The translations under genes and the position numbers were made by a program. DNA of 64,000 nucleotides, taken from NCBI GenBank assembly GCA_949289215.1, contig CASENC010000049.1, positions 1 through 64,000 of the forward strand, read 5' to 3'. Position 1 is the first letter of the stretch, and each line of letters starts with the position of its first letter. This document shows, one piece after another, positions 20,384 through 28,487 of this stretch. This DNA is from an uncultured Bacteroidales bacterium. GTDB taxonomy: Bacteria; Bacteroidota; Bacteroidia; Bacteroidales; Muribaculaceae. Below the pieces are notes generated by a model. The model was not told the DNA's origin. It saw nothing but the letters and a program-made list of their open reading frames with translations, and ran no database searches.

Positions 20384-21814
20384 TTATTTGCGTTTGCTCT
20401 TTTGGTATCCTACAGCCGAGCGTACACAGCGGAAGCCGATGAACGAGCGTTGCTCATTCTGGTATTCCCACATACGCAGGTCGCTGCGCACATTGTGTGC
20501 CACGTCTTTCCACGAACCGCCGCGCACCACTTTGCGTTTCATGCGGTAAGGGTCTTCGATTGCAGCGTTGTAGCGATATTCGGGATTGAGGTCGGAAGTG
20601 CGTTCGCTCATGCTTTCCGAGTAAGCGGTAGATGTCCATTCACTCACGTTGCCGGCCATGTCAAACAGCCCGAACTCATTGGCATCGTAAGTGCCTGCCT
20701 GTGAAGTGATGATGTTGCCGTCGCGCACATAATTCCCTTCTTGCGGTTTGAAGTTGGCATAGAAGCATCCTTCATTCTCGTCGATGGGCATATCGCCTTC
20801 CCACGGGAACTTGTTCTTGTCGATGCCGGCACGTGCGGCATATTCCCATTCTGCCTCGGTGGGTAACCGGTATGGTTCCACATACACGCCTTGTGCGCCC
20901 AGTGCGCGTTTCAGGTATGCCGTGCGCCATGCGCAGAACGCATTGGCCTGTTCCCAACTAACACCCACCACGGGGAAGTCGTTGTACCCGGCGTGGGAGA
21001 AATACATCCGCACGTATTGCTCATTGTATGAGTTTTCGAAGTCGTTGATCCAGCACGTCGTGTCGGGATATATATTCACGATGTAAGTGTTCAGGAAATC
21101 ATAGTCGCCTGTGAGTTGGCGCGTAATGGTTTGGCGGACGATGCGTCCGTCGTCGGTCATGTAGGCCGTGTCTTTCGAGATTGTGGGCAATTCCTCGCTC
21201 ACCGGGTGGTCGGTGTTGAGGTCGCGGCGTGCAGGGTCGCGGCGGTATTTGCGCTTTGCCGCCTCGGTGAGGTTGAAAATCTCGTAACGATAATTCATCT
21301 GCTCAGGGTCGAGTTCACGTGCTCCCGTAATGGGGTTGGTGCGGTACACACTCTCGATGGCGCGTTGCTCGTCCTCGTCGGGGTTGCGCCAAGGTATCGC
21401 CTTGTTCCAGTTGAGGTGCGGCGTAATGGGATTGCCTTCATCGTCTTCCTCGATGCGGTATTCCTCATTGCCGCCATATGCCGGGTCGGCAAGGCGTTCG
21501 CGGATAATCGAGTCTCGCACCCACAGCACGAATTGCTTATACTTGGAATTGGTGATTTCTGTTTCGTCCATCCAGAAGGCATCGACCGAGATTCCGCGGT
21601 CGTCCTTGCGAATGCCCCATGCAGTGTCGTTTTCGGCCGGACCCACGCGCATCGAGCCTCGTTCCACCAGCACCATGCCGTAGGGGGTGGGTTCGGTATA
21701 GGCGGTTCCGCCCACCCCGGTTACTTCGCCGCCTGCGCCAATGCTGCGCGACGACATACACGAAGTGGCGAGCAGCCCTAATGCCGAAGCAATATAAATC
21801 AATCCTTTTTTCAT
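20384..21814 (-). CDS. gldK: Type IX secretion lipoprotein GldK/PorK
   Basis: A 476-residue outer-membrane lipoprotein with signal peptide and lipobox LATSC (C19). The body is a formylglycine-generating-enzyme (SUMF1)-like fold: VERGSMRVG, DAFWMDETEITNSKYKQF, VVGVSWEQANAFCAWRT, YRLPTEAEWEYAARAG, GNVSEWTSTAY and VVRGGSWKD, ending in FIGFRCVRS. In the T9SS this fold is structural; PorK forms a periplasmic ring with PorN. The gene follows porP by four bases. The protein keeps most FGE core positions, but no sulfatase is nearby to suggest enzyme activity. Confidence 0.95.
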   Translation of the reverse strand: MKKGLIYIASALGLLATSCMSSRSIGAGGEVTGVGGTAYTEPTPYGMVLVERGSMRVGPAENDTAWGIRKDDRGISVDAFWMDETEITNSKYKQFVLWVRDSIIRERLADPAYGGNEEYRIEEDDEGNPITPHLNWNKAIPWRNPDEDEQRAIESVYRTNPITGARELDPEQMNYRYEIFNLTEAAKRKYRRDPARRDLNTDHPVSEELPTISKDTAYMTDDGRIVRQTITRQLTGDYDFLNTYIVNIYPDTTCWINDFENSYNEQYVRMYFSHAGYNDFPVVGVSWEQANAFCAWRTAYLKRALGAQGVYVEPYRLPTEAEWEYAARAGIDKNKFPWEGDMPIDENEGCFYANFKPQEGNYVRDGNIITSQAGTYDANEFGLFDMAGNVSEWTSTAYSESMSERTSDLNPEYRYNAAIEDPYRMKRKVVRGGSWKDVAHNVRSDLRMWEYQNEQRSFIGFRCVRSAVGYQKSKRK

Positions 21815-21818
21815 AATT

Positions 21819-22811
21819 CTACATTATGCGAATGCTTTTATGCTTGTTTTTATTTTTGTCTTGTAAATTCAGTTTCACGTTGTATTGCAAGAACACCTCG
21901 TGGCTGCCGCTGCTGGCCTTGGAGATGGCCGAGACGGGGTAGTCGTAGCAATAGCCGAGGAAAAAATTCTTGTATTCGCCTCCAACCATTATTGATACAG
22001 CATCGTTCCACCTGTAACCTATGCCACCCGAAAGGAATTTCTTGAAACGCACCCGGGCAGTTATGTCGCCGGTGAATGAAAAGAAATCGGTGCGCAGCAT
22101 CATTGACGGTTGTATTTCAAATAACGTATTTTTTATAGGAATATTGCTACCGGCCATGAAATACAGCGCACGGCCCATTTGAAATTCGTATTGGCCTTCC
22201 GATGACTGGCTGTTTTCGGACTTCAGCGTCATTGTCGGTTGCAACAGGTGTGTCGATGATATCGAAGCCCAAAACCACCGGTGAGTGTAGAACACGCCCG
22301 CAGCCATGTCGAAAGCCATTCCGGCAATGTCGTTGGTGGGGATGGCTTCATCGTCGCTATTGTGGTAGTCGTTGCCTTCGGGTATGAAAACTTCGGTGCC
22401 GTGGAATGTCTGGTTGGCCAATCCCACTTGCACGCCTATGCTTAGCATACCGCCGAGCAGTTTCATTTTATAAGCGAGTTGCGCCCCTATGTTGATGGTG
22501 CTGAAAAGTCCTATGCTTTCTTGTGAAAACGCAATGCCCGCACCTATACGCTTGCCGAATACCTTGAACGGGCTGTCGGCCAGCCCGGTGAATGTGACCG
22601 GCGCATTTGGAATGCCCACCCATTGCATTTTGGCTCCGGCAGTGATTTTTATCGAGTCGCTGTTTCCCGCAGCTGCCGGGTTGTAATATGACGGCAATGC
22701 CCAGTATTGCGAGAACAGGGCATCGCTTTGAGCCACTGCACCTGCCGGGGCAAGTATTGCAGTAAGCACTGTGACTACTGTGGCGAATATTTTGATGATG
22801 CGGCTCGTCAT
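21819..22811 (-). CDS. porP: PorP/SprF family type IX secretion outer-membrane protein
   Basis: A 330-residue outer-membrane beta-barrel with a signal peptide (MTSRIIKIFATVVTVLTAIL to AVAQ). Family motifs include SQYWALPSYYNPAAAGNSD near the mature N terminus, repeated glycine/aromatic strands and the GGIGYRWNDAVSIMVGGEY segment near the C terminus. PorP/SprF proteins help secretion or anchoring of type IX cargo. I start at ATG 22811, one base after the porT stop; the longer open frame to 22838 would overlap porT. Gene order places it between porT and gldK. Confidence 0.93.
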   Translation of the reverse strand: MTSRIIKIFATVVTVLTAILAPAGAVAQSDALFSQYWALPSYYNPAAAGNSDSIKITAGAKMQWVGIPNAPVTFTGLADSPFKVFGKRIGAGIAFSQESIGLFSTINIGAQLAYKMKLLGGMLSIGVQVGLANQTFHGTEVFIPEGNDYHNSDDEAIPTNDIAGMAFDMAAGVFYTHRWFWASISSTHLLQPTMTLKSENSQSSEGQYEFQMGRALYFMAGSNIPIKNTLFEIQPSMMLRTDFFSFTGDITARVRFKKFLSGGIGYRWNDAVSIMVGGEYKNFFLGYCYDYPVSAISKASSGSHEVFLQYNVKLNLQDKNKNKHKSIRIM

Positions 22812-22812
22812 T

Positions 22813-23547
22813 TTATTCGAAATAAAAAGTAACGACAACCATTCGCGAGCGTCCGCGGTCGATCGAACGGGTGTATTTCATCATTTCGGGGTCGTCCGAT
22901 AGGTCGTCGCGCACGTGGTCGAGCAAGTCGCGCAGGCCGAAACAGAATTTCACTTCGGGGCACAGCTTGAAAAAAGGCAGGTAGAAGTCGCACCCGAACC
23001 CGATGGTCAGCATCAAGTCGGCCGAAGTGAGCCTGAGTTGCTCGCTGCGCTTCTTGGCAACGTCAAACACGCCCATCACCCCGCCCACCAAGTAAGGGCG
23101 CAGGTTCTTGTACCGCAGGGCCGAGTATTTCAGGTCGAGCGGCACCACCACGTAGTTGCTGCGTATGTTTTGCGTCTCCTCGGTGCCGTTGTTGGTGTCG
23201 AGGAATGTCACCCGCTTGTTGCCGAAGTACATTCCCGGCGAAAGCCGCAGGTTGAAGTATTTCGACAGGCGCAAGTCGGCAAGCACGTTGACGCAGAAAC
23301 CGGGCGAATGAGCCGGCACCTCGGCCACCCAAGCCTCGCCGGCATCGGTGACGAACCCGTTGTTCTTCAGCATCAAGTCTTGGAAGTGCATTCCCACCGA
23401 GAACCCGAAGTGCAGCCGTTTCAAGTCGGCATACGGGCGGTTGAGCAAGTCCTGGTTGTTGCCACCGGCGGCCACGGCCTGCCCCGTGCCGCAGGCCAGC
23501 ACGGCCACCAACAAAATAATATAACGCAATAAAGCTGTTTTCATCAA
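22813..23547 (-). CDS. porT: Type IX secretion/gliding outer-membrane protein PorT/SprT
   Basis: A 244-residue outer-membrane beta-barrel protein with a signal peptide ending about residue 27 (GTGQAVAAG). It has the PorT hallmark RPYADLKRLHFGFSVGMHFQDL, then VVVPLDLKYSALR, RPYLVGGVMG and FCFGLRDLLD, and ends with an aromatic strand (VVVTFYFE). PorT is required for type IX secretion in P. gingivalis. It is the first gene of the operon here; in P. gingivalis porT lies apart from the porPKLMN cluster, so this linkage is notable. No clear -33/-7 pair is visible in the 170 bp upstream. Confidence 0.9.
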   Translation of the reverse strand: MMKTALLRYIILLVAVLACGTGQAVAAGGNNQDLLNRPYADLKRLHFGFSVGMHFQDLMLKNNGFVTDAGEAWVAEVPAHSPGFCVNVLADLRLSKYFNLRLSPGMYFGNKRVTFLDTNNGTEETQNIRSNYVVVPLDLKYSALRYKNLRPYLVGGVMGVFDVAKKRSEQLRLTSADLMLTIGFGCDFYLPFFKLCPEVKFCFGLRDLLDHVRDDLSDDPEMMKYTRSIDRGRSRMVVVTFYFE

Positions 23548-23669
23548 TAATAAGAACGAAACCGCAGCCCCAATATTGCCTTTATAAGATAAAAATCGGG
23601 GGAGGTGAAGGTTGTGTAATATCCAATATCGAAGAACGATTGTGTGTGCGAATTTGCTTTGAACCGTTT

Positions 23670-23698
23670 TTTTTGATGTGGAAAATAGTTGTTATCTT
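23670..23698 (+). promoter_or_regulatory. Promoter upstream of the SUI1-like gene
   Basis: TTTG, 17 bases, then TATCTTTA, one base off TAnnTTTG. The transcript would probably carry the SUI1-like gene and the AddA-like helicase downstream. Confidence 0.5.
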
Positions 23699-23716
23699 TA
23701 TGGCCTGTAATAATTA

Positions 23717-24070
23717 ATGTGTGACATGGATATCGATTGGAAAGATAAATTGGGGGCCGCATTCGGCATCGACCCGTCGGAGGTGAAGGCCGATGAACCG
23801 GAAGAAAAGACTGAAACAGGTGAGGAACTGGCTGCCACCGGCAGGCTCGACGTGATGCTCGATAAGCGCAACCGTAACGGTAAGAAAGTGACACTTATAG
23901 TGGGCTTTGACGGCAGCGACGAGGCGGTGAAGGCTCTTGCCAAGGAGCTGAAGCTGCATTGCGGCGTGGGCGGTTCGGCGCGCGGAGGCGAGATATTGAT
24001 ACAGGGCGATATGCGGCAGCGCGTGTGCGAACTGCTGCGCGAGCGCGGGTTCAAGGCCAGAATAATTTGA
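23717..24070 (+). CDS. SUI1/eIF1-like translation factor
   Basis: A 117-residue protein whose second half is a SUI1 domain: VTLIVGFDGSDEAVKALAKEL, the conserved basic-glycine turn CGVGGSARGGEILIQGD, and a C-terminal RGFKARII. Bacterial SUI1 (YciH-like) proteins bind the small ribosomal subunit and influence start-codon choice in vitro; their role in vivo is not settled. An in-frame ATG at 23726 (MDIDWKDKLG) matches the usual family start and may be the true one. The gene ends 13 bp before the AddA-like gene, probably in one transcript. Confidence 0.9.
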   Translation: MCDMDIDWKDKLGAAFGIDPSEVKADEPEEKTETGEELAATGRLDVMLDKRNRNGKKVTLIVGFDGSDEAVKALAKELKLHCGVGGSARGGEILIQGDMRQRVCELLRERGFKARII

Positions 24071-24083
24071 TGCACGATCTGTT

Positions 24084-27000
24084 ATGTTGAAGATAATCAA
24101 GGCATCGGCCGGCTCGGGCAAGACTTACACCCTTGCGTTGGAATATATCACATTGCTGTTGGGCGAGAAAAACAAGGAATCGGGCAAGTATCGCCTTGCC
24201 GATGTCGAAGGGCGTGAGTATCACCGCCATATACTTGCCGTGACGTTTACCAACAAGGCCACCGAGGAGATGAAGGAGCGCATCATCAAGGAGCTTGCGG
24301 TGCTGGCCGGTTACCGTGACGGTGGTCGCAGTCCTTACCTCGATACGCTTTGTGAACGTTTTGGGGTAGAAAAGGATAAAATACGCCATGCAGCCGGACG
24401 AGCTTTGGGTGAATTGCTGTTTGATTACACCAATTTCAACGTAAGTACCATCGACTCGTTTTTCCAAATAATACTTCGCACATTTGCCGGGGAAATCGAT
24501 GTCCCGTATGATTACAATATCGAGCTTAACGAGAAATATGCCATGCAGGTGGGTATCCGCGACTTCCTGTCACGATTGCGCCGCAACGATTCACTGGCCG
24601 GCAACCCCGTGGTGGGGTGGCTGAAGAAATACGTAACCGAAAAGATCAACGAAGGCTCGGGGTGGAACATATTTTCATCAATTTCACCGCAGCAAGGTGG
24701 TGGCGACTTGTTTAAATTTGCCGCAGTAATCAATACCGAACAGTATCGCAAGGCAAGCAGGCAGATGTCGGAATACTTTGCCGCAAATAACGGCGGTAAC
24801 GTTGGGAAATTTCAGGTGGCTGTGGGTAATATGGCCGATAGATGCCGTGACATGATAAAAGATGCGGCGTACAGGGCGTTGCAAATTATCAGTGATAACG
24901 GAGTCTCCGATTTTATGAGAAAAGACGGAGCTGCTGCAATGCTGTGCCGACTTGCCGAAAAAAACGATGCCGTTAAGGACGAAAAGCCTGACAACCTTTT
25001 CAAATATATGGAACAACCTGAGAAGGTGCTGAAGAAAATAGCAAAGAAAGATGACCTGCGTGACAGAATAATAGGATGTATCGCACCCGAGATGGGGAAA
25101 ATAAGGGATTACTATGCTGATTACTTATTGTTGAGCAACATGAACCGCCATATATACACACTTGGATTGCTTGGCGGTATAAGCGGCAGTGTGGGGCGAT
25201 TCCGTAAAGACAACAATTTGATATTGCTTTCCGATACCAATGAGTTGCTCAACCGGGTGATAAGCGAAGATGATACCCCTTTTATATATGAGCGTATAGG
25301 GGTGTGGATTAATAATTTTCTCGTCGATGAGTTCCAAGACACGTCGGCATTGCAATGGCAGAATTTCAGGCCTTTGTTGAGCAATAGCTTGTCGTCGGGT
25401 TACGACGATTTGATAATCGGCGATGAGAAACAGTGCATATATCGCTTCCGCAACAGTGATCCATCGCTGTTGCAATTTCGTGTAAAAGAGCAATTTGGCA
25501 GCCAGGCAATAGTTGACGGAACGAAAAGCACCAATTGGCGAAGCACTCCCAACATAATAAAGTTCAATAATACATTCTTTTCAATGGCAGCCTTGCGTAT
25601 GGATGTTACCGATGTGTACGAGAACGTTGTGCAGTTGCCAAATGAAAAGGAACGTAAAGTAAAGGGATATGTGAGAGTGGAAATTCTTGACCCTCCCGAG
25701 AAAAAAAAGGCCGGTGACAGTGATGGCTGCGAAGGTGCCGAAATGCAAGAATTGAAATTTGCCGACAAGGTGCTTGAACGGTTGCCACAGGAATTGTCGG
25801 CAATACTTGACCGCGGATACAGGCAGAGCGACATTGCCATACTTGTAAATACGAATACCGATGGCGCCGCAGTTATAAAACGCCTGCTTGAATATAACCT
25901 TGAAGAGACGGCTGTGCGTAAATTCAAGGTGATTTCGAGCGATTCGTTACTTTTGAAGAATAGTCCCACGGTGCGGTTGATTATAAGTCATTTGCGCTAT
26001 CTTGGCGTGGCGGTGGAAATGCGTGACGGGTTGAAGAACGACCGCCAGGAGGTTGAAGAAAAAATTCACCGTCTGTTGCGGCAATACGAGAATTACCTCA
26101 ATAAAGGCAAAACGCCCGAGCAGGCCATGGAACTTGCCGTGACTTCGCCTGTGAGCAAGGAAGATATGCTGGGAGAAATAGATGAATTTGTACCGCGTGA
26201 CAGCCAGTGCCACAATCTGGTGTCGGTGGTGGAGCGTATCATAGAAAAAACTGTTTCGGAGGAGGCTTGCGAGCATGAAAACCCGTTTATTGCAGCATTG
26301 CAGGATTATGTGATAGACTTCAGTTCTCGCGGCAACCCGAGCATACGCTCGTTTGTCGATTGGTGGGATCGCAATTGCGACAAGTTGTCGATAACTTCAC
26401 CATCGGGTGTGGATGCTATTAACGTGATGACTATACACAAGTCAAAGGGGCTTGAATTTCCCTGCGTGGTAATACCGTTTGCCGACTGGGAAATGTGCAA
26501 ACCCGACGACACGGTGTGGTTTTCACGAGAAGAAGTATTGCAGACCGGGTTGTTTGACGACAATGCTACTGCCGCGGTGCCGCCAATTGTCCCGGTAAAA
26601 CATTACAAACAGTTATATACTTCCTCACGACTTGCCGATGCTTATGACAAACGTGTGAAAGAGAGCGTGATAGATGCACTTAACAAGACGTATGTGGCAT
26701 TTACTCGTGCCGTGGACGAGTTGCATATATTCACCGAACGCCCCGGGAAACAGGCCGAAACGCTTGGAAACTTGTTGATTAGCGAGTGCTTGTGTGATTT
26801 CGGTGCCGACAGATGCCTGCCCGACAGGGTTAAGGAATTGAATGATAAGTTCGGGTGTGAAGTTGCCACAGGTGTTACGGCCGGCGAGACAGGATATCGT
26901 GTAGGGGAGATTATGCCGAATGATCGAAGTGCCACAGAGATGCCGCCGATTACTGCGATGCTGCCATATTTTGTAGTCAACCGCCATAATCTTGCGCAAT

Positions 27001-27458
27001 TTGACTTGCCCGATGTGTTTTATACCATGCAGCAAGAACGAGGAATACTTTTGCACAAGATACTGGGCATGATACACGACGAGAGTGAAATAGAACGCTG
27101 CCTGAAGTATTGCCGTGTGAGGTGCGTGGTGTTGCCCGACAGGTATGACGAAATCAGCTGCACCATTCGCCGCATATTGGTACAAAACGATGAAGTGCGG
27201 CGGTGGTTTGCCCGCGGCAACAGGGTATATAAGGAACGGACAATTTCGGTTGATGGCAAGCATTACCGCCCCGACCGTGTGGTGATTACTCCCGATGGCG
27301 AAACCATTGTAATAGATTTCAAGTTTGGCGACAAGCACTTGCCGAGCTACAGGCAGCAGGTAAAGAGGTATATGGAATTTGTGTCGGAAGCCGGCTTGCC
27401 GCAAGTGTCGGGTCGCATATGGTATCCGCTTGAAGGTGTCATCGAAGAAGTAAAATAA
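24084..27458 (+). CDS. AddA/RecB-like UvrD-family helicase-nuclease
   Basis: A 1124-residue superfamily 1A helicase joined to a nuclease, as in AddA and RecB of double-strand-break repair. Residues 8-14 hold the Walker A (ASAGSGKT). VTFTNKATEEMKERI is motif Ia, VDEFQDTSALQW near 414 is Walker B, and IIGDEKQCIYRFR is motif III. VNVMTIHKSKGLEFPCVV is motif V and YVAFTRAVDELH is motif VI. The C-terminal RecB-type PD-(D/E)XK nuclease is seen as YRPDRVVITPDGETIVIDFK (D and K of the active site near 1078). In many Bacteroidales an AddB-like partner gene is adjacent; here the next genes are winged-helix and AAA+ ORFs. It may act with an unlinked AddB or alone. Confidence 0.92.
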   Translation: MLKIIKASAGSGKTYTLALEYITLLLGEKNKESGKYRLADVEGREYHRHILAVTFTNKATEEMKERIIKELAVLAGYRDGGRSPYLDTLCERFGVEKDKIRHAAGRALGELLFDYTNFNVSTIDSFFQIILRTFAGEIDVPYDYNIELNEKYAMQVGIRDFLSRLRRNDSLAGNPVVGWLKKYVTEKINEGSGWNIFSSISPQQGGGDLFKFAAVINTEQYRKASRQMSEYFAANNGGNVGKFQVAVGNMADRCRDMIKDAAYRALQIISDNGVSDFMRKDGAAAMLCRLAEKNDAVKDEKPDNLFKYMEQPEKVLKKIAKKDDLRDRIIGCIAPEMGKIRDYYADYLLLSNMNRHIYTLGLLGGISGSVGRFRKDNNLILLSDTNELLNRVISEDDTPFIYERIGVWINNFLVDEFQDTSALQWQNFRPLLSNSLSSGYDDLIIGDEKQCIYRFRNSDPSLLQFRVKEQFGSQAIVDGTKSTNWRSTPNIIKFNNTFFSMAALRMDVTDVYENVVQLPNEKERKVKGYVRVEILDPPEKKKAGDSDGCEGAEMQELKFADKVLERLPQELSAILDRGYRQSDIAILVNTNTDGAAVIKRLLEYNLEETAVRKFKVISSDSLLLKNSPTVRLIISHLRYLGVAVEMRDGLKNDRQEVEEKIHRLLRQYENYLNKGKTPEQAMELAVTSPVSKEDMLGEIDEFVPRDSQCHNLVSVVERIIEKTVSEEACEHENPFIAALQDYVIDFSSRGNPSIRSFVDWWDRNCDKLSITSPSGVDAINVMTIHKSKGLEFPCVVIPFADWEMCKPDDTVWFSREEVLQTGLFDDNATAAVPPIVPVKHYKQLYTSSRLADAYDKRVKESVIDALNKTYVAFTRAVDELHIFTERPGKQAETLGNLLISECLCDFGADRCLPDRVKELNDKFGCEVATGVTAGETGYRVGEIMPNDRSATEMPPITAMLPYFVVNRHNLAQFDLPDVFYTMQQERGILLHKILGMIHDESEIERCLKYCRVRCVVLPDRYDEISCTIRRILVQNDEVRRWFARGNRVYKERTISVDGKHYRPDRVVITPDGETIVIDFKFGDKHLPSYRQQVKRYMEFVSEAGLPQVSGRIWYPLEGVIEEVK

Positions 27459-27502
27459 TAGTTTTTCCGTAAGTTGTGCCACGGTTTGGCATAACCCCTG
27501 TG

Positions 27503-27510
27503 TAATTTTG
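27503..27510 (+). promoter_or_regulatory. -7 element upstream of the winged-helix ORF
   Basis: TAATTTTG matches the Bacteroidetes -7. A TTTG lies 15 bases upstream (27484-27487), shorter than the usual spacing. It suggests the winged-helix/AAA+ pair has its own promoter, separate from the helicase gene. Confidence 0.4.
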
Positions 27511-27530
27511 TGGCATAAATCACAGGCGAT

Positions 27531-28487
27531 ATGGAAAAGACTTCGATACAATACATCAAGGCTGCGGCCTCGAAACTGCGCGACAGCAAGTTGCAACGGC
27601 TTGGCGGCAAGGAAGTAACGGCGTTCCTTGAAGGGATAATGCGTACTTTGGAACTTGGAGACAAGGGCGAAGCAATAATATTCACGGCACTTTTCGACCG
27701 CAGTTGTGCCGGCCGCAGCAGCGATCTTGATGATATAGCGCACTATTTCGGTTGTCCGCAACTTGAAATCATGGAATATGTTCCATCGTTGAAATCATTG
27801 CTGAAAAAAGACCTTGTGGTACAAACCGATTTAAGCGAATGTCGCATAGGCCGCCAGAATTTCATGGTCACCAATTATGTTATAGGCTGCATACTTGAAA
27901 ATAAGAAGCCAGAGTCGCGGCAGGCTCGTATTCTTGAAAAGAAGTTTGACAAATACGACTTTTGTAAATTGGTCGATTCGATGGTGCAAGACAGTGACAT
28001 CACAGCCGAGGCACTTTTCCAGCAAGTAGAGTCGCTGGAACGCGACAACCGGGATATGCCGTTGGTTAAAGAATTGAAGGCCATCGTGCATGAATTGCCT
28101 GCCCGTGCACTGTTCTATGAAGTGTGTAACGACTTTTTCATGTGTGACGGCAATGGCCGCAGCGACTTGACCGATACATTAAAAGATATATACGAAGCCT
28201 ATGGCGTGCGTTTCAGCGAACGCAAATCGCTGCTCGAAGGGTCTCACCCGCTCCTCAAGACCGACTTGGTTGAGCTGTCGGGCAACAAAGAAGACATACT
28301 GCTGTCGCTCCACGGGCAGCGGCTTTTCCTCGGGGAAGACTTCGGCGTATTTGGCAAACAATATATAGGGCTTAACCGTTATTCATTTGCCAAGGAAGTA
28401 AAAAAATTTGTTCACGGAAAGGAGCATGATATCGATAATCCGCAGGCCATGAAACGCCTTGCCGAGAAAATACAGTTAGTTGATTGA
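27531..28487 (+). CDS. Winged-helix repeat protein, probable N-terminal part of a split AAA+ ATPase
   Basis: This 318-residue protein has no catalytic motif. It appears to hold two copies of a winged-helix-like unit: residues about 30-120 (EAIIFTALFDRSCAG to KSLLKKDLVVQ) and about 185-275 (RALFYEVCNDFF to HPLLKTDLVELSG, followed by LSLHGQRLFLGED). A third copy of the same pattern (RALFYIICDACANG to LQRLDLVEMV) opens the next ORF, which then continues into an AAA+ domain. The stop is TGA at 28485-28487 and the next ORF is in the following frame, overlapping eight bases. Skipping one T in GATTGAA would fuse the two into one protein of about 700 residues. Its function is unknown. Confidence 0.75.
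   Translation: MEKTSIQYIKAAASKLRDSKLQRLGGKEVTAFLEGIMRTLELGDKGEAIIFTALFDRSCAGRSSDLDDIAHYFGCPQLEIMEYVPSLKSLLKKDLVVQTDLSECRIGRQNFMVTNYVIGCILENKKPESRQARILEKKFDKYDFCKLVDSMVQDSDITAEALFQQVESLERDNRDMPLVKELKAIVHELPARALFYEVCNDFFMCDGNGRSDLTDTLKDIYEAYGVRFSERKSLLEGSHPLLKTDLVELSGNKEDILLSLHGQRLFLGEDFGVFGKQYIGLNRYSFAKEVKKFVHGKEHDIDNPQAMKRLAEKIQLVD

Noticed and set aside
26625-27761. A 378-codon minus-strand open frame opposite the helicase-nuclease
   Set aside because: It overlaps the conserved nuclease domain of the plus-strand gene and shows no family features.
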